The notes: generated from the letters alone by a model not told the origin. A DNA stretch of 64,000 nucleotides from Duganella callida (GCF_004614165.1 NZ_SPVG01000248.1:17528-81527); one strand, 5' to 3'; positions 9,746-19,080 are shown, numbered from the stretch's first letter. Translations and numbers: made by a program.

Positions 9746-9833
9746 CCGGGGTCAGGTCTTTCATTGCGTCACGGGCCCAGCTGTAGCGTTTGCTACAGCT
9801 GGGCCCGTGACGCAATGAAAGACCTGACCCCGG
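9746..9833. repeat. perfect 42-bp inverted repeat (REP-like, likely two-way terminator)
   Basis: Arms at 9746-9787 and 9792-9833 are exact reverse complements around a 4-base GTTT loop. Each arm begins CCGGGGTCAGGTC. It separates the plus-strand sugar kinase from the minus-strand barrel gene and could terminate both. The GGGGTCAG head recurs at 63948, and a GGGGGCAG variant lies at 38029. Confidence 0.9.
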
Positions 9834-9849
9834 AGTTTGCCACCGGAGT

Positions 9850-10641
9850 TTAGAAGCGGAACTTGACGTAGGCGGCGGGGCCGTTCAGGCGCACGTTGAG
9901 GTCGGAACCGTCGCGCTCGCGGTTCAACTTGATCTTGTTGGCGGTGTATTCAGCCACCACACCGATCGCCGGCGTCACGTACCATTCCACGCCCACGGCG
10001 CCGCCGTAGATGTGGCCGGTGATCTTGCCGCCGCTCTTGCGGATGCCCGAGGCGTCGGCGTAGACGCGCACGTTTTCCGACACCGCGTGGCGCCAGCCCA
10101 GCTCCAGCAGCGGCGCGAAGGCATCTTCGCTTTCGTCATAGGCGCCGCTGCCGGACACGCCGTTCAGCACGCCACTGGCCGTGCCTTTCACCTGCGCCTT
10201 GTAATACGCCGCGCCGACGCCGATGCCGAATACGTCGTTGCCGCTGCCGATCCACCATTTATACGCCAGGTTGGCCAGATCCAGTTTCAGCTTGGCGTTC
10301 AGACGGCCGTTGCCGGTCAGCGGCAGGCCGTTGATGTTGGTGCTGCCGCTCAGCGATGGCGTGTAGTTCTTGTCGTAGCGGTAATAGTCGAAGTCGAAGC
10401 CTTGCGAGTCGCCGAGCAGCAGCTGCGCTTTCACGCGCGGCAGCGTGACGTGGTCGGCCTTGTAGGTGCCGGTGTCGATGCGGCCGTAGTTGGTGTCGCC
10501 TTCGTAGCTGATGTGCGGTTCGGTGTAGAACGCGCCGACCGAGACGCTGGCGCGGTCCAGCGCCGGCGCTGGGTCGGCCCAGGCGGTGGCGCTCAGAGCA
10601 AGCAGGGAGGCGGCGTAAATGGCTTTGGTGCGGACAGACAT
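9850..10641 (-). CDS. outer-membrane beta-barrel protein
   Basis: 263 residues with a signal peptide (MSVRTKAIYAASLLALSATAWA). Alternating hydrophobic and aromatic strands follow (FDFDYYRYDKNY, LANLAYKWWIG, VFGIGVGAAYYKAQV, VGVEWYVTPAIGVVAEYTAN). The protein ends AAYVKFRF, whose terminal Phe is the usual Bam-recognition signal. Eight to ten strands would fit this length. No ligand-binding or enzymatic motif is recognisable, so the function is unknown. Monocistronic by position. Confidence 0.7.
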   Translation of the reverse strand: MSVRTKAIYAASLLALSATAWADPAPALDRASVSVGAFYTEPHISYEGDTNYGRIDTGTYKADHVTLPRVKAQLLLGDSQGFDFDYYRYDKNYTPSLSGSTNINGLPLTGNGRLNAKLKLDLANLAYKWWIGSGNDVFGIGVGAAYYKAQVKGTASGVLNGVSGSGAYDESEDAFAPLLELGWRHAVSENVRVYADASGIRKSGGKITGHIYGGAVGVEWYVTPAIGVVAEYTANKIKLNRERDGSDLNVRLNGPAAYVKFRF

Positions 10642-10744
10642 GAAAACTCCATTGGGTTGCGATCAATATTGGGAAAATCATATCAACCGAACCCGGCTTT
10701 CCAAGTCGGCGCACACCCGGTATTTGCGTGGGACTGTTCCTACC

Positions 10745-11230
10745 TCAGCGGCGCTTGTTCTCGCGCTCCTCGTCCGGACCGTTGACCATGGCTTGCACCA
10801 CGCCACGGCGGTCGAATTCCACCGACATCATGGAGTTCCACACGTCCTGCTCCTTGTAACGGTACAGCCAGACATCGCCCTCGACGCTGTAGTAGTGCGT
10901 GACCTGGGTCGGCCGGCCGAAGGTGCGCAGGATGGTCTCCTTGGTGTCCTTGCCGACCTTGACGGTGGCGAACTTCTGGCTGGTCAGTACCTGTTCGTAC
11001 GAGATCAGCCGCCGATCCGGCCCCAGCCGCGCCATCCAGGTGTACTGGCCCCACGGTCCCCAGGCATATTCGAGCAGGGTGTCGGCGCCGTCCTGGTAGA
11101 TATTGGTCGGGGTGCCCAGGCGCTGACGCACCGCCGCTTCCGCATCGCCGGGCTGCGGCGGCGGGGCCAGCATGGCGGCGCAGCCGGCCAGGGAAGTGGT
11201 CAGAATTGCCAGTGTCAGCAGCCTTTTCAT
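10745..11230 (-). CDS. outer-membrane lipoprotein, BamE/SmpA-like fold
   Basis: 161 residues. MKRLLTLAILTTSLAGCAAM carries a lipobox (LAGC), so the mature protein starts at Cys17. Two short repeats resemble the SmpA/OmlA (BamE-like) alpha-beta unit: AAVRQRLGTPTNIYQDGADTLLEYAWGP and ETILRTFGRPTQVTHYYSVEGDVWLYRY. Proteins of this fold are periplasmic-facing lipoproteins. It is unlikely to be BamE itself because of the duplicated unit and different context; the role is unknown. Confidence 0.7.
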   Translation of the reverse strand: MKRLLTLAILTTSLAGCAAMLAPPPQPGDAEAAVRQRLGTPTNIYQDGADTLLEYAWGPWGQYTWMARLGPDRRLISYEQVLTSQKFATVKVGKDTKETILRTFGRPTQVTHYYSVEGDVWLYRYKEQDVWNSMMSVEFDRRGVVQAMVNGPDEERENKRR

Positions 11231-11248
11231 GCCGGATCCTCAAAAAAC

Positions 11249-11277
11249 GGTACACCTCGGGGTTTTTCCGCTATACT
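11249..11277 (+). promoter_or_regulatory. possible sigma-70 promoter for rpsO
   Basis: TATACT at 11272-11277 is a good -10 element; GGTACA 17 bases upstream is a weak -35. It lies about 90 bases before the rpsO start and diverges from the lipoprotein gene. Confidence 0.4.
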
Positions 11278-11368
11278 ACCGGGTCTGGTCTTCGGGCCAG
11301 GTTCTTTTTGAAACGATCACGGTGGGCAGGGTTACGACTCCGCGCACCGCATGTTAAAGGTAAATATC

Positions 11369-11638
11369 ATGACCGTAGAAAACATCAACAAAGCCGCGAT
11401 CATCGCGGACAACGCCCGTGGCCAAAACGATACCGGCTCGCCAGAAGTGCAAGTTGCGCTGCTGACCGCCCGCATCAACGAACTGAACACCCACTTCAAA
11501 GAGCACACCAAGGACCATCACTCCCGCCGTGGCCTGATCAAGATGGTTAACCGTCGTAAGAGCCTGCTGTCCTACCTGAAGAATTCGGACGCGAACCGTT
11601 ATCGCGACCTGATCGCCAAACTGGGTCTGCGTAAGTAA
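11369..11638 (+). CDS. rpsO: 30S ribosomal protein S15
   Basis: 89 residues, the exact family length. It binds 16S rRNA early in 30S assembly. The conserved core is present: [22 protein letters not shown], then [22 protein letters not shown]. The start is [12 protein letters not shown]; an in-frame ATG 18 bases upstream gives a non-family extension. It is followed by its own terminator and then pnp, the conserved rpsO-pnp pair. In E. coli S15 represses its own translation; no matching pseudoknot was worked out here. Confidence 0.97.
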   Translation: MTVENINKAAIIADNARGQNDTGSPEVQVALLTARINELNTHFKEHTKDHHSRRGLIKMVNRRKSLLSYLKNSDANRYRDLIAKLGLRK

Positions 11639-11662
11639 TTTTTGCGCTATCCGGCTTAAATC

Positions 11663-11699
11663 AAAATGCCTGCGCCAGTTTGCTGACGCGGGCATTTTG
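11663..11699 (+). terminator. terminator after rpsO
   Basis: AAAATGCC (11663-11670) pairs with GGCATTTT (11691-11698), with an inner GCG/CGC stem. It lies 25 bases after the rpsO stop and before pnp. Some read-through to pnp is expected, as in other rpsO-pnp operons. Confidence 0.75.
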
Positions 11700-11836
11700 T
11701 CATTGGGCGAGTTGATAGCTTGCTAACTGGAATTTGTGGTTGTAGAAGTGGCAGTAAAGGCGGTCACAACGGCCGCCCGCAGGTGAGGTGAACGACAGCT
11801 CCTGAAAATCTGTCGGCAAATAGAAAGGGATTACCC

Positions 11837-13966
11837 ATGTTTAATAAAGTTACGAAAACCTTCCAGTACGGTCAACACACCGTCACGCTGGAAACCGGCG
11901 AGATCGCTCGTCAGGCCTCCGGCGCGGTGTTGGTGTCGATTGAAGACACCGTGGTGCTGGCGACCGTGGTGGCGCGCAAGGACGCCAAGCCGGGCCAGGA
12001 CTTCTTCCCGCTGACCGTCGATTACGTTGAAAAGACCTATGCAGCCGGCAAGATCCCGGGCGGTTTCTTCAAGCGTGAAGGTCGCCCTTCGGAAAAAGAA
12101 ACGTTGACGTCCCGCCTGATCGACCGTCCTATCCGCCCGCTGTTCCCGGAAGGTTACATGAACGAAGTGCAGGTGATCGTGCACGTGCTGTCGGTCAATC
12201 CTGAAATCGATCCGGACATCGCCTCGATGATCGGCGCCTCGGCCGCCCTGTGCGTGGCCGGCGTGCCGTTCAACGGCCCGATCGGCGCCGCCCGCGTGGG
12301 TTACGCCAACGGCCAGTACATCCTGAACCCGACCGTCGAGCAACTGAAGACCTCGAAGATGGATCTGGTGGTGGCCGGTACCGAAACCGCCGTGCTGATG
12401 GTGGAATCGGAAGCGCAGCAACTGTCGGAAGAAATCATGCTGGGCGCCGTGGTCTTTGGTCACGAACAGATGAAAGTCGTGATCGACGCCATCCACGACC
12501 TGGTGGCCGAAGGCGGCAAGCCGGAGCACGAGTGGACCGCGCCGGCCAAGAACGAAGCGCTGATCGGCCGCGTGGCCCACTTCGCCGAAGCCAAGATCCG
12601 CGACGCTTACCAGACCCGCGACAAGCAGGCCCGCACCGATAAACTGCGCGCCATGTCGTCGCAGGTGCAGGCCGACCTGGCCGCCGAAGCCGCCGCCGCC
12701 GGCACCGACGCGCCTGACTCGGTGGAAGTCGGCAACATCCTGTTCGAAATGGAATCCAAGGTCGTGCGTTCGCAGATCCTGGAAGGCGAGCCACGCATCG
12801 ACGGCCGCGACACCCGCACCGTGCGTCCGATCTCGATCCGCACCTCGGTGCTGCCACGTACCCACGGTTCGGCGCTGTTCACCCGCGGCGAAACCCAGGC
12901 ACTGGTGGTGGCGACCCTGGGCACCGCCCGCGATTCGCAGAAGATCGACGCGCTGATGGGCGAGTACACCGACGACTTCATGCTGCACTACAACATGCCG
13001 CCGTTCGCCACCGGCGAAACCGGCCGCGTCGGTACGCCGAAGCGCCGCGAAATCGGCCACGGCCGTCTGGCCAAGCGCGCGCTGGTCGCCGCGCTGCCGT
13101 CGCAGGACGAGTTCAGCTACTCGGTGCGTCTGGTGTCGGAAATCACCGAATCGAACGGTTCCTCGTCGATGGCCTCCGTCTGCGGCGGCTGCTTGGCGCT
13201 GATGGATGCCGGCGTGCCGATGAAAGAGCACGTGGCCGGTATCGCCATGGGCCTGATCAAGGAAGGCGGCCGTTTCGCCGTGCTGTCCGACATCCTGGGC
13301 GATGAAGATCACCTGGGCGACATGGACTTCAAGGTGGCCGGTACCCGCAACGGTATCACCGCGCTGCAGATGGACATCAAGATCCAGGGCATCACCAAGG
13401 AAATCATGCAAGTGGCGCTGGCGCAAGCCAAGGAAGGCCGCGAGCACATCCTGGGCGAAATGCAGAAGGCCGTGCCGACCGTGAAGACCGAGCTGTCGAG
13501 CTTCGCGCCACGCCTGATCACCATCAAGATCAACCCCGAGAAGATCCGTGACGTGATCGGCAAGGGCGGCGCCGTGATCCGCGCGCTGACCGAAGAAACC
13601 GGCACCCAGATCGACATCAGCGACGAAGGCGTGGTCACCATCGCCTCCGTGGACGCTGCCGCCGGCCAGGAAGCCAAGCGCCGCATCGAAGAGCTGACCG
13701 CCTCGGTCGAAGTGGGCAAGTCCTACGACGGTACCGTGCTGAAGCTGCTGGACTTCGGCGCCATCGTGCAGGTGATGCCGGGCAAGGATGGCCTGCTGCA
13801 CATCTCGCAGATCGCCAACGAGCGCGTCAACGCCGTCGCCGACTACCTGAAAGAAGGCCAGCAAGTGCGCGTCAAGGTGCTGGAAACCGACGACCGCGGC
13901 CGTCTGAAGCTGTCGATGAAAGCCGCTGCGGAAGAAGCCGCGGCCGCTGCCGCCAACGCGCAGTAA
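11837..13966 (+). CDS. pnp: polyribonucleotide nucleotidyltransferase (PNPase)
   Basis: 709 residues, full length. It degrades RNA phosphorolytically 3' to 5' and is part of the RNA degradosome. Order: first RNase PH domain (from about residue 1, with [15 protein letters not shown]), alpha-helical linker, second catalytic RNase PH domain ([19 protein letters not shown]-like region), KH domain ([17 protein letters not shown], about 570-590) and S1 domain ([18 protein letters not shown], about 635-690). GAAAGGGA precedes the ATG. About 135 bases of leader after the rpsO terminator could hold the RNase III-type processing stem known in E. coli; I did not resolve one. Confidence 0.97.
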   Translation: MFNKVTKTFQYGQHTVTLETGEIARQASGAVLVSIEDTVVLATVVARKDAKPGQDFFPLTVDYVEKTYAAGKIPGGFFKREGRPSEKETLTSRLIDRPIRPLFPEGYMNEVQVIVHVLSVNPEIDPDIASMIGASAALCVAGVPFNGPIGAARVGYANGQYILNPTVEQLKTSKMDLVVAGTETAVLMVESEAQQLSEEIMLGAVVFGHEQMKVVIDAIHDLVAEGGKPEHEWTAPAKNEALIGRVAHFAEAKIRDAYQTRDKQARTDKLRAMSSQVQADLAAEAAAAGTDAPDSVEVGNILFEMESKVVRSQILEGEPRIDGRDTRTVRPISIRTSVLPRTHGSALFTRGETQALVVATLGTARDSQKIDALMGEYTDDFMLHYNMPPFATGETGRVGTPKRREIGHGRLAKRALVAALPSQDEFSYSVRLVSEITESNGSSSMASVCGGCLALMDAGVPMKEHVAGIAMGLIKEGGRFAVLSDILGDEDHLGDMDFKVAGTRNGITALQMDIKIQGITKEIMQVALAQAKEGREHILGEMQKAVPTVKTELSSFAPRLITIKINPEKIRDVIGKGGAVIRALTEETGTQIDISDEGVVTIASVDAAAGQEAKRRIEELTASVEVGKSYDGTVLKLLDFGAIVQVMPGKDGLLHISQIANERVNAVADYLKEGQQVRVKVLETDDRGRLKLSMKAAAEEAAAAAANAQ

Positions 13967-13980
13967 GCCGTCGCAGCGTC

Positions 13981-14019
13981 AAAAAACCGCCGGGTGCGCA
14001 AGCCCCGGCGGTTTTTTTT
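13981..14019 (+). terminator. rho-independent terminator of pnp
   Basis: ACCGCCGGG and CCCGGCGGT form a long GC stem flanked by A-run and T-run, 15 bases after the pnp stop. The A-run on the other side would let it act on minus-strand transcripts too. Confidence 0.92.
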
Positions 14020-14136
14020 CGCCCGCGTGCTGGCAGCGGTGCTATGCTGGCACGCAAGTTTGAAAGCAGGATTTCGAGTTCGGACCGGCGCGGCGCTGCC
14101 TAGAATGATGGCTCGATCAACGAAAGAAAGTTTTCC

Positions 14137-14541
14137 ATGTCCTCCTTCTATCCCCTCGCCACCGTCCCCGAAGGCATCGTCGACTCCCTGCTGGCGCACA
14201 TCAATTCACTGGACGAAGACATCATGCTGGGCTTTTATGAGCCGGGCGCGATCCTGGTCAGCGCCGACGGCACGCCACAGCGCGGCGCGGCCGCCATTCG
14301 CAGCGAACTGACCAAGTATTTCCGCCTCGGTCTGCCGATGGCCATCCACGCGCGGCATATTTTCGTTGCCGGCGATATCGCATCGCTGGTGCTGGACTGG
14401 TCGATCACCGGCACCACCGCCGACGGCACGGAAGTCAACATGGTGGCTACCGCCAACGATATCGCGCGCCGCGGCGCCGACGGCTGCTGGCGCTACCTGA
14501 TCGACAATCCGTTCGGCACCGCGGTCCGCGCGGAGGGCTGA
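14137..14541 (+). CDS. SnoaL/DUF4440-like small NTF2-fold protein
   Basis: 134 residues. The pattern suits the NTF2-like cone fold: an N-terminal helix (GIVDSLLAHINSLDEDIMLGFYEPGAILVS), the RGAAAIRSELTKYF helix, and C-terminal strands VLDWSITGTTADG and CWRYLIDNPFG. Members are small-molecule-binding or isomerase-like proteins of mostly unknown role. It abuts ada with zero spacing (TGA then ATG), so the two are probably co-translated. No catalytic residue can be assigned with confidence. Confidence 0.65.
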   Translation: MSSFYPLATVPEGIVDSLLAHINSLDEDIMLGFYEPGAILVSADGTPQRGAAAIRSELTKYFRLGLPMAIHARHIFVAGDIASLVLDWSITGTTADGTEVNMVATANDIARRGADGCWRYLIDNPFGTAVRAEG

Positions 14542-15603
14542 ATGCAGCGGGGCAAGACGGCCGACGATCCGCGCTGGCACGCCATCGTCGCGCGTGATCA
14601 AAACGCGGACGGCACGTTCTGGTATTCGGTCAGCAGCACGCGCGTATATTGCCGTCCGTCGTGCCCGTCGCGTACCGCTCACCCGCGTTACGTGCAGATC
14701 CATGACACACTGGCGCAGGCCCGGGCGACCGGCTACCGGCCCTGCCTGCGCTGTCATCCGGACCAGCCCTCCGTACACGCGATCAACCGCGACATCGTGG
14801 TCCGGGCCTGTCAACTGATTGCGTCCAGCGAGCACGAGCTGCCGCTGGAGGCGCTGGCAGTGACCTTCCATCGCAGCCCCAGCCATTTCCACAGGCTGTT
14901 CAAGGCGACGGTGGGGATTACGCCCAAGGCCTATCACCAGGCTTGCCGCGCGCAACGGCTGCAACAGCAATTGCATGGCGGTGCCTCGATCACGCAGGCG
15001 TATTACGCTGCCGGCTTCGAATCGAGCGCGCAATTCTACGAGGCCGCGCCGCGGCTGCTCGGCATGGCGCCGACCCGTTACCGCTCTGGCGGCCAGCGCG
15101 AGCGGATACACTTCGCGCTCGGACAGTGCAGCCTGGGCGTGATCGCGGTCGCCTCGACCAGCGTCGGCGTGGCCGCCATCCTGCTGGGCGACGATCCGGA
15201 GGTGGTGCTGCGCGATGTGCAAGACCGTTTTCCCAAAGCCGAGCTGGTCGGCGGCGATCGCCAGTTCGAAGCGCTGGTCGCCACGGTGGTGGGGATGATT
15301 GAAAATCCATGCATCCCGGTCAACCTGCCGCTGGACATACGCGGCACGGCGTTTCAGCAAAAAGTGTGGCAGATACTCAGCAGCGTGCCGCCGGGCGCCA
15401 CCATCACCTATGCCGAGATCGCACGGCAACTCGGCACGCCGCGCGCGACGCGGGCGGTGGCCGCAGCCTGTGCCGCCAATCCGCTGGCGGTGGCGATACC
15501 GTGCCATCGCGTGGTCCGCAACGACGGCACGTATTGGGGTTATACCTGGGGACTGGAGCGCAAGCAGGCGTTGCTCAGCCGGGAGGCTCGCGGGCAGACC
15601 TGA
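14542..15603 (+). CDS. ada: Ada: DNA methyl-repair protein and transcriptional activator
   Basis: 353 residues with all three expected parts. The N-terminal zinc methyl-phosphotriester domain has Cys ligands in CRPSCPSR and CLRCH. An AraC-type helix-turn-helix follows (ALAVTFHRSPSHFHRLFKAT and ITQAYYAAGFESSAQFYE). The C-terminal O6-methylguanine methyltransferase has the acceptor Cys in IPCHRVVRNDG and an Arg finger in TPRATRAVAAAC. It repairs methylated DNA and, once methylated, activates its regulon. The terminal GYTWGLERK shows Thr where Arg is usual (GYRWG). Start ATG follows the previous stop directly. Confidence 0.93.
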   Translation: MQRGKTADDPRWHAIVARDQNADGTFWYSVSSTRVYCRPSCPSRTAHPRYVQIHDTLAQARATGYRPCLRCHPDQPSVHAINRDIVVRACQLIASSEHELPLEALAVTFHRSPSHFHRLFKATVGITPKAYHQACRAQRLQQQLHGGASITQAYYAAGFESSAQFYEAAPRLLGMAPTRYRSGGQRERIHFALGQCSLGVIAVASTSVGVAAILLGDDPEVVLRDVQDRFPKAELVGGDRQFEALVATVVGMIENPCIPVNLPLDIRGTAFQQKVWQILSSVPPGATITYAEIARQLGTPRATRAVAAACAANPLAVAIPCHRVVRNDGTYWGYTWGLERKQALLSREARGQT

Positions 15604-15667
15604 ACCGGCACACAACATGGCAGAACTTTGACCGCGCAGCCTGGTCCAAGTTGGAAAGGAGGATGCC

Positions 15668-16099
15668 ATGAGCAATCTTTACGACGAGGACGTCGCCGCG
15701 TGGGCGGAGCAACAGGTGGCGCTGCTGCGCTCCAGGCAGTGGGCCTTGCTGGATATCGACCATATCGTCGAGGAAATCGAGGATATGAACATCAGCCACA
15801 GGCATGAGCTTGCCAACCGGATGTCGATCTTGATCGCGCATTTATTGAAATGGAAGTATCAGGAAGATCGGCGCGGCGCCAGTTGGCACAATACGATTTC
15901 TACCCAGCGCAACAGGATTGCCAGGCTGCTCAAAAAAATGCCGAGCCTGAAGCATTTGTTGAACGATTTCGAATGGAACCAGGACGTCTGGGAAGATGCC
16001 GTGGAGATCGCTGGCCGCGAGGCAAATCTGGCAGACCTGCCCAGGGAGCGCGAATGGACCCTTGAGCAGGTGCTATCGGACGATTATTTCCCAACGTGA
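15668..16099 (+). CDS. DUF29-family protein, copy 1
   Basis: 143 residues. It begins NLYDEDVAAWAEQQVALLRSR, then LDIDHIVEEIEDM and LIAHLLKWKYQ, the hallmark order of DUF29, a small helical family of unknown function common in multicopy in proteobacteria and cyanobacteria. A strong AGGAGG precedes the ATG. A second copy lies at 17218-17646; the two share start, core and spacing. Function unknown. Confidence 0.8.
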   Translation: MSNLYDEDVAAWAEQQVALLRSRQWALLDIDHIVEEIEDMNISHRHELANRMSILIAHLLKWKYQEDRRGASWHNTISTQRNRIARLLKKMPSLKHLLNDFEWNQDVWEDAVEIAGREANLADLPREREWTLEQVLSDDYFPT

Positions 16100-16120
16100 G
16101 CCGACCCGGCGCCCCGCGGG

Positions 16121-17074
16121 TTATTTGCCGTTCAGACCGTCATACACCAGCTTGGTGAAGAAGCCGCCATTGATCACGAAGCCGCCGTATTTGGCGTCGT
16201 ACGCGGCGGTCGGGTTGGCGGCGACGATCTCGTCCAGCGATTTGCCTTGCTGTTTCAGCGTAGCCACCTTGCCGCGCACATCGACCAGCATGTCGCGCCA
16301 GGCGATCAGGTCGGCCCGGTTGCCGGTGGCGCCATGGCCCGGCACGATGATGGTGTGGTCGGTGCTGGCGTCGATCGCCTTGTTGGCCCAGACGATGGCG
16401 GTATCGATGCTGCCACCGTGTTCATTGTCGATGAACGGGTAGTAGTTGTTCCAGAAGGTGTCGCCCAGGGCCAGCACGTCGGCCTGCTTGAAGTAAACCC
16501 ACAGGTCGCCATCGGTGTGGCCCTTGCCGAAGTTCTGGATCGCGATCCGTTCGCCGCCGAAGTTCATGGTCTTGCTGCCCTTGACGATGATGCTGGGGCG
16601 GGCCGCCATCGGCAGCGGGTCGAAAGTGTAATTCCAGTCATCGACGCGGGTCGATTTCGACAGGTGCAGGGCGGTCATCGGCGCGCCGATGATGGTGGCG
16701 CCGGCCGCGTGCATCCAGGCGTTGCCGTCGGTGTGGTCCCAGTGGTAGTGGGTGTTGACCAGGTATTTCAGCGGCCCCGGGCCGATGCCGTTCAGGACTG
16801 CGGCGATCTTGTCTTTGGAAACGGCGATGCCGGCATCGACCACGAACTTGCCTTGCGCGCTGTTGTAGACGATGATGTTGCCCCCCGAGCCGGACAGCAC
16901 GCTGATGTTGCCGCGCAGGGTTTCGACGTTCACGTCGGCCTTGGCGGTGGCGTCATTGATCTTGACCACCGGGCTGCTGGCGTCGGCGGCCTGCGCCGGC
17001 GCGAACCAGGCGCTGCTTGCCAGGGCCACAGCGGCGGCCAGGACCAGGGGGCGGAACACGGTAGCGGTTTTCAT
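16121..17074 (-). CDS. exported metallo-beta-lactamase-fold hydrolase
   Basis: 317 residues with a signal peptide (MKTATVFRPLVLAAAVALASSAWFAPAQA). The MBL zinc motif H-x-H-x-DH is intact in NTHYHWDHTDG. Further ligands are likely in KGHTDGDLW, LALGDTFW and VPGHG. The fold hydrolyses ester, thioester or lactam bonds, but the order here matches general exported MBL hydrolases rather than a specific enzyme. I chose the ATG at 17074; an ATG 33 bases upstream adds a polar stretch before the signal peptide. It sits between, and opposite to, two DUF29 genes. Confidence 0.8.
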   Translation of the reverse strand: MKTATVFRPLVLAAAVALASSAWFAPAQAADASSPVVKINDATAKADVNVETLRGNISVLSGSGGNIIVYNSAQGKFVVDAGIAVSKDKIAAVLNGIGPGPLKYLVNTHYHWDHTDGNAWMHAAGATIIGAPMTALHLSKSTRVDDWNYTFDPLPMAARPSIIVKGSKTMNFGGERIAIQNFGKGHTDGDLWVYFKQADVLALGDTFWNNYYPFIDNEHGGSIDTAIVWANKAIDASTDHTIIVPGHGATGNRADLIAWRDMLVDVRGKVATLKQQGKSLDEIVAANPTAAYDAKYGGFVINGGFFTKLVYDGLNGK

Positions 17075-17217
17075 GATGGACTCCTTGTATGTGATTGATG
17101 AGTCCATTGTAGGGAGCGGGACTGAGCCGGACCATGCTGAAAATCGGCGAAAATTTGCTCATCCGTCTCACTGAACTTTTCTCCGCGCGCCGACTCTAAC
17201 TGATGGAAGAGGACGCC

Positions 17218-17646
17218 ATGGGCAATCTCTACGACGAAGATGTCATCGCCTGGGCCGAACAGCAGGCCGGACTGCTGCGCGCGCGCCAGTGGTCGCGGCT
17301 CGATATCGATAACCTTGCCGAGGAGATCGCGGATGTGGGCAGGAGCGAGAAGCGGGAACTGCGTCACCGTCTGGCCGTGCTGATCGAGCATTTGATCAAG
17401 TGGAAGTGGCTGCCCATGCGGCGCGGTTCCAGCTGGCTGACGACGATACGCATCCAGCGCATGGACGTGGAAAAACTGCTGATCAAAGTGCCGCGCCTGA
17501 AACGGCTGCTTGACAAGGAGCTGGCGGACGCAGCATGGCGGGATGCCGTGGTGTTCGCCGTCAGGGAAGCGGAAATAGGCGGCCTGCCTGACGCTAGTCC
17601 CTGGTCATTGCAGCAGATACTGACCAGGGACTTTCTGCCTGACTGA
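17218..17646 (+). CDS. DUF29-family protein, copy 2
   Basis: 142 residues, paralogous to the gene at 15668. It has the same NLYDEDVIAWAEQQAGLLRAR opening, an LDIDNLAEEIADV helix and LIEHLIKWKW core, but a diverged C-terminal half. ATG 17218 follows GGAAGAGG and gives the same N-terminus as copy 1; ATG 17203 would add five residues. The stop is immediately adjacent to the stop of the convergent dehydrogenase gene. Function unknown. Confidence 0.8.
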   Translation: MGNLYDEDVIAWAEQQAGLLRARQWSRLDIDNLAEEIADVGRSEKRELRHRLAVLIEHLIKWKWLPMRRGSSWLTTIRIQRMDVEKLLIKVPRLKRLLDKELADAAWRDAVVFAVREAEIGGLPDASPWSLQQILTRDFLPD

Positions 17647-19080
17647 CTACTTGCCTTCGTAAGAGACGCGGAAGACGCGGCCGCCGTAGTCGTCGGACAC
17701 GAGCAGCGATCCATCTGCCAGTTGCACCACGTCGACCGGACGGCCGACCACCTCATCGCCGCGCAGGAAGCCGTCGATAAAGGCGGTGTCGCTGACCACT
17801 TTGCTGTTGTTCAGCGTGATCAGGTGCACCGTGTAGCCGATCTTGTTCTCGCGGTTCCACGAACCGTGTTCGGCGACGAAGATGTTGTTGCGGTAGGTTT
17901 GCTGCGGGAACTGCGTGCCGGTGTAGAAAGTCATGCCCAGCGGCGCCACGTGCGGTCCCAGCTTGGCGGCCGGCGGTTCGAATTCGTCGCAAGTGCGACC
18001 CCTGCCGAACTCGGGGTCCGCCACCACGCCGCCATGGCAATAGGGGAAGCCGAAGTGCTGCCTTGGCTTGGTAATGACGTTGAGCTCGCACGATGGCGTG
18101 TTGTCGCCAAGCTCGTCACGGCCATTGTCGGTGAACCACAGCTGTTTGGTGGTCGGGTGGAAGTCATAGCCAACCGTGTTGCGGATGCCGCGCGCCACTT
18201 CCTCCAGCTGGCTGCCGTCCGCGTTCATGCGATACAGCTTGGCGCTCTTGGTATCGTCCGTGTCGCAGATATTGCAAGGCGCGCCGACCGGGATGTAGAG
18301 CTTGCCATCGGGGCCGGAACGTATCATTTTTTCGCCGTGCCATTTGTCTTTCGGCAGATCCACCTTGACCACCTCGTACGACGGCTTTTTCGCGTAGCGC
18401 TGGTCGATGTTGTCGAAGCGGATCACGCGGCTGATCTCGCCCACGTACAGCGCGCCGTTCAACAGCGTCACGCCGATCGGGCTGTCCAGACCTTCGGCCA
18501 CGGTGACCACGTCGGCGCTTTGCTTGTCGGCGCGCGGCACCAGCGCGTAGATCTTGCCGGCCTTGCGCGAGCCGAGGTAGACCACGCCGTTGCTCGAGAC
18601 CGCCATGCTGCGCGCGGTGGCGGCGCCGTCGGCATACACGCTGATGCGGAAACCCTTGGGCAGCTTGAAGCCACTGAGCAAGGCGGATCCCGAACTCGCC
18701 TTGGTCGCGGCTGCCGCTGCCGCTGCCGGTGTGGCAGCCGCAGCAGGCGTCGCTGTGGCGGGCTTCTTGCCGCTGCTGTTGGCGGCAACGATGAAATCGG
18801 CCAGGGCACCGATCTGCTCGCCGTTCAGCGTCTGCTTCCATGCCGGCATATCGGTGCCGGGCACGCCTTCGCTGATCACCTTGACCAGATTGGCCTTGCT
18901 TGGTGTGCCGATGGTCCAGGCATGGTCGGTCAGCGCCGGGCCGAGGATGCCTTCCATCTTGCCGCCGTGGCAGGCGGCGCAGTTGTCCAGGTACAGCTTG
19001 TCGGCGGCCGGTGCGGCTTGCGCCGTGATGGATGCGAACGCAATGCCGACGGCGGCGGCTTGCAGAGCGGTGCGTTTCAT
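17647..19080 (-). CDS. cytochrome c / PQQ-type sugar (sorbosone) dehydrogenase fusion
   Basis: 477 residues, periplasmic. Signal peptide MKRTALQAAAVGIAFASITAQA, then a class I cytochrome c domain: heme motif CAACH and axial Met in GTDMPAW. An Ala/Thr/Pro-rich linker (about 30 residues) leads to a six-bladed propeller of the glucose/sorbosone dehydrogenase family (GPDGKLYIPVGAPCN, FAEHGSWNR-type blade with VAEHGSWNRENK, QLADGSLLVSDDYGGRVFRV). The family oxidises sugars or aldoses with PQQ; the attached heme could pass electrons to the respiratory chain. The start at 19080 is chosen for the signal peptide. Substrate not determinable. Confidence 0.85.
   Translation of the reverse strand: MKRTALQAAAVGIAFASITAQAAPAADKLYLDNCAACHGGKMEGILGPALTDHAWTIGTPSKANLVKVISEGVPGTDMPAWKQTLNGEQIGALADFIVAANSSGKKPATATPAAAATPAAAAAAATKASSGSALLSGFKLPKGFRISVYADGAATARSMAVSSNGVVYLGSRKAGKIYALVPRADKQSADVVTVAEGLDSPIGVTLLNGALYVGEISRVIRFDNIDQRYAKKPSYEVVKVDLPKDKWHGEKMIRSGPDGKLYIPVGAPCNICDTDDTKSAKLYRMNADGSQLEEVARGIRNTVGYDFHPTTKQLWFTDNGRDELGDNTPSCELNVITKPRQHFGFPYCHGGVVADPEFGRGRTCDEFEPPAAKLGPHVAPLGMTFYTGTQFPQQTYRNNIFVAEHGSWNRENKIGYTVHLITLNNSKVVSDTAFIDGFLRGDEVVGRPVDVVQLADGSLLVSDDYGGRVFRVSYEGK

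Noticed and set aside
11831-13864. 677-codon open frame antisense to pnp
   Set aside because: Shadow of the strongly biased pnp codons; no protein-like features.
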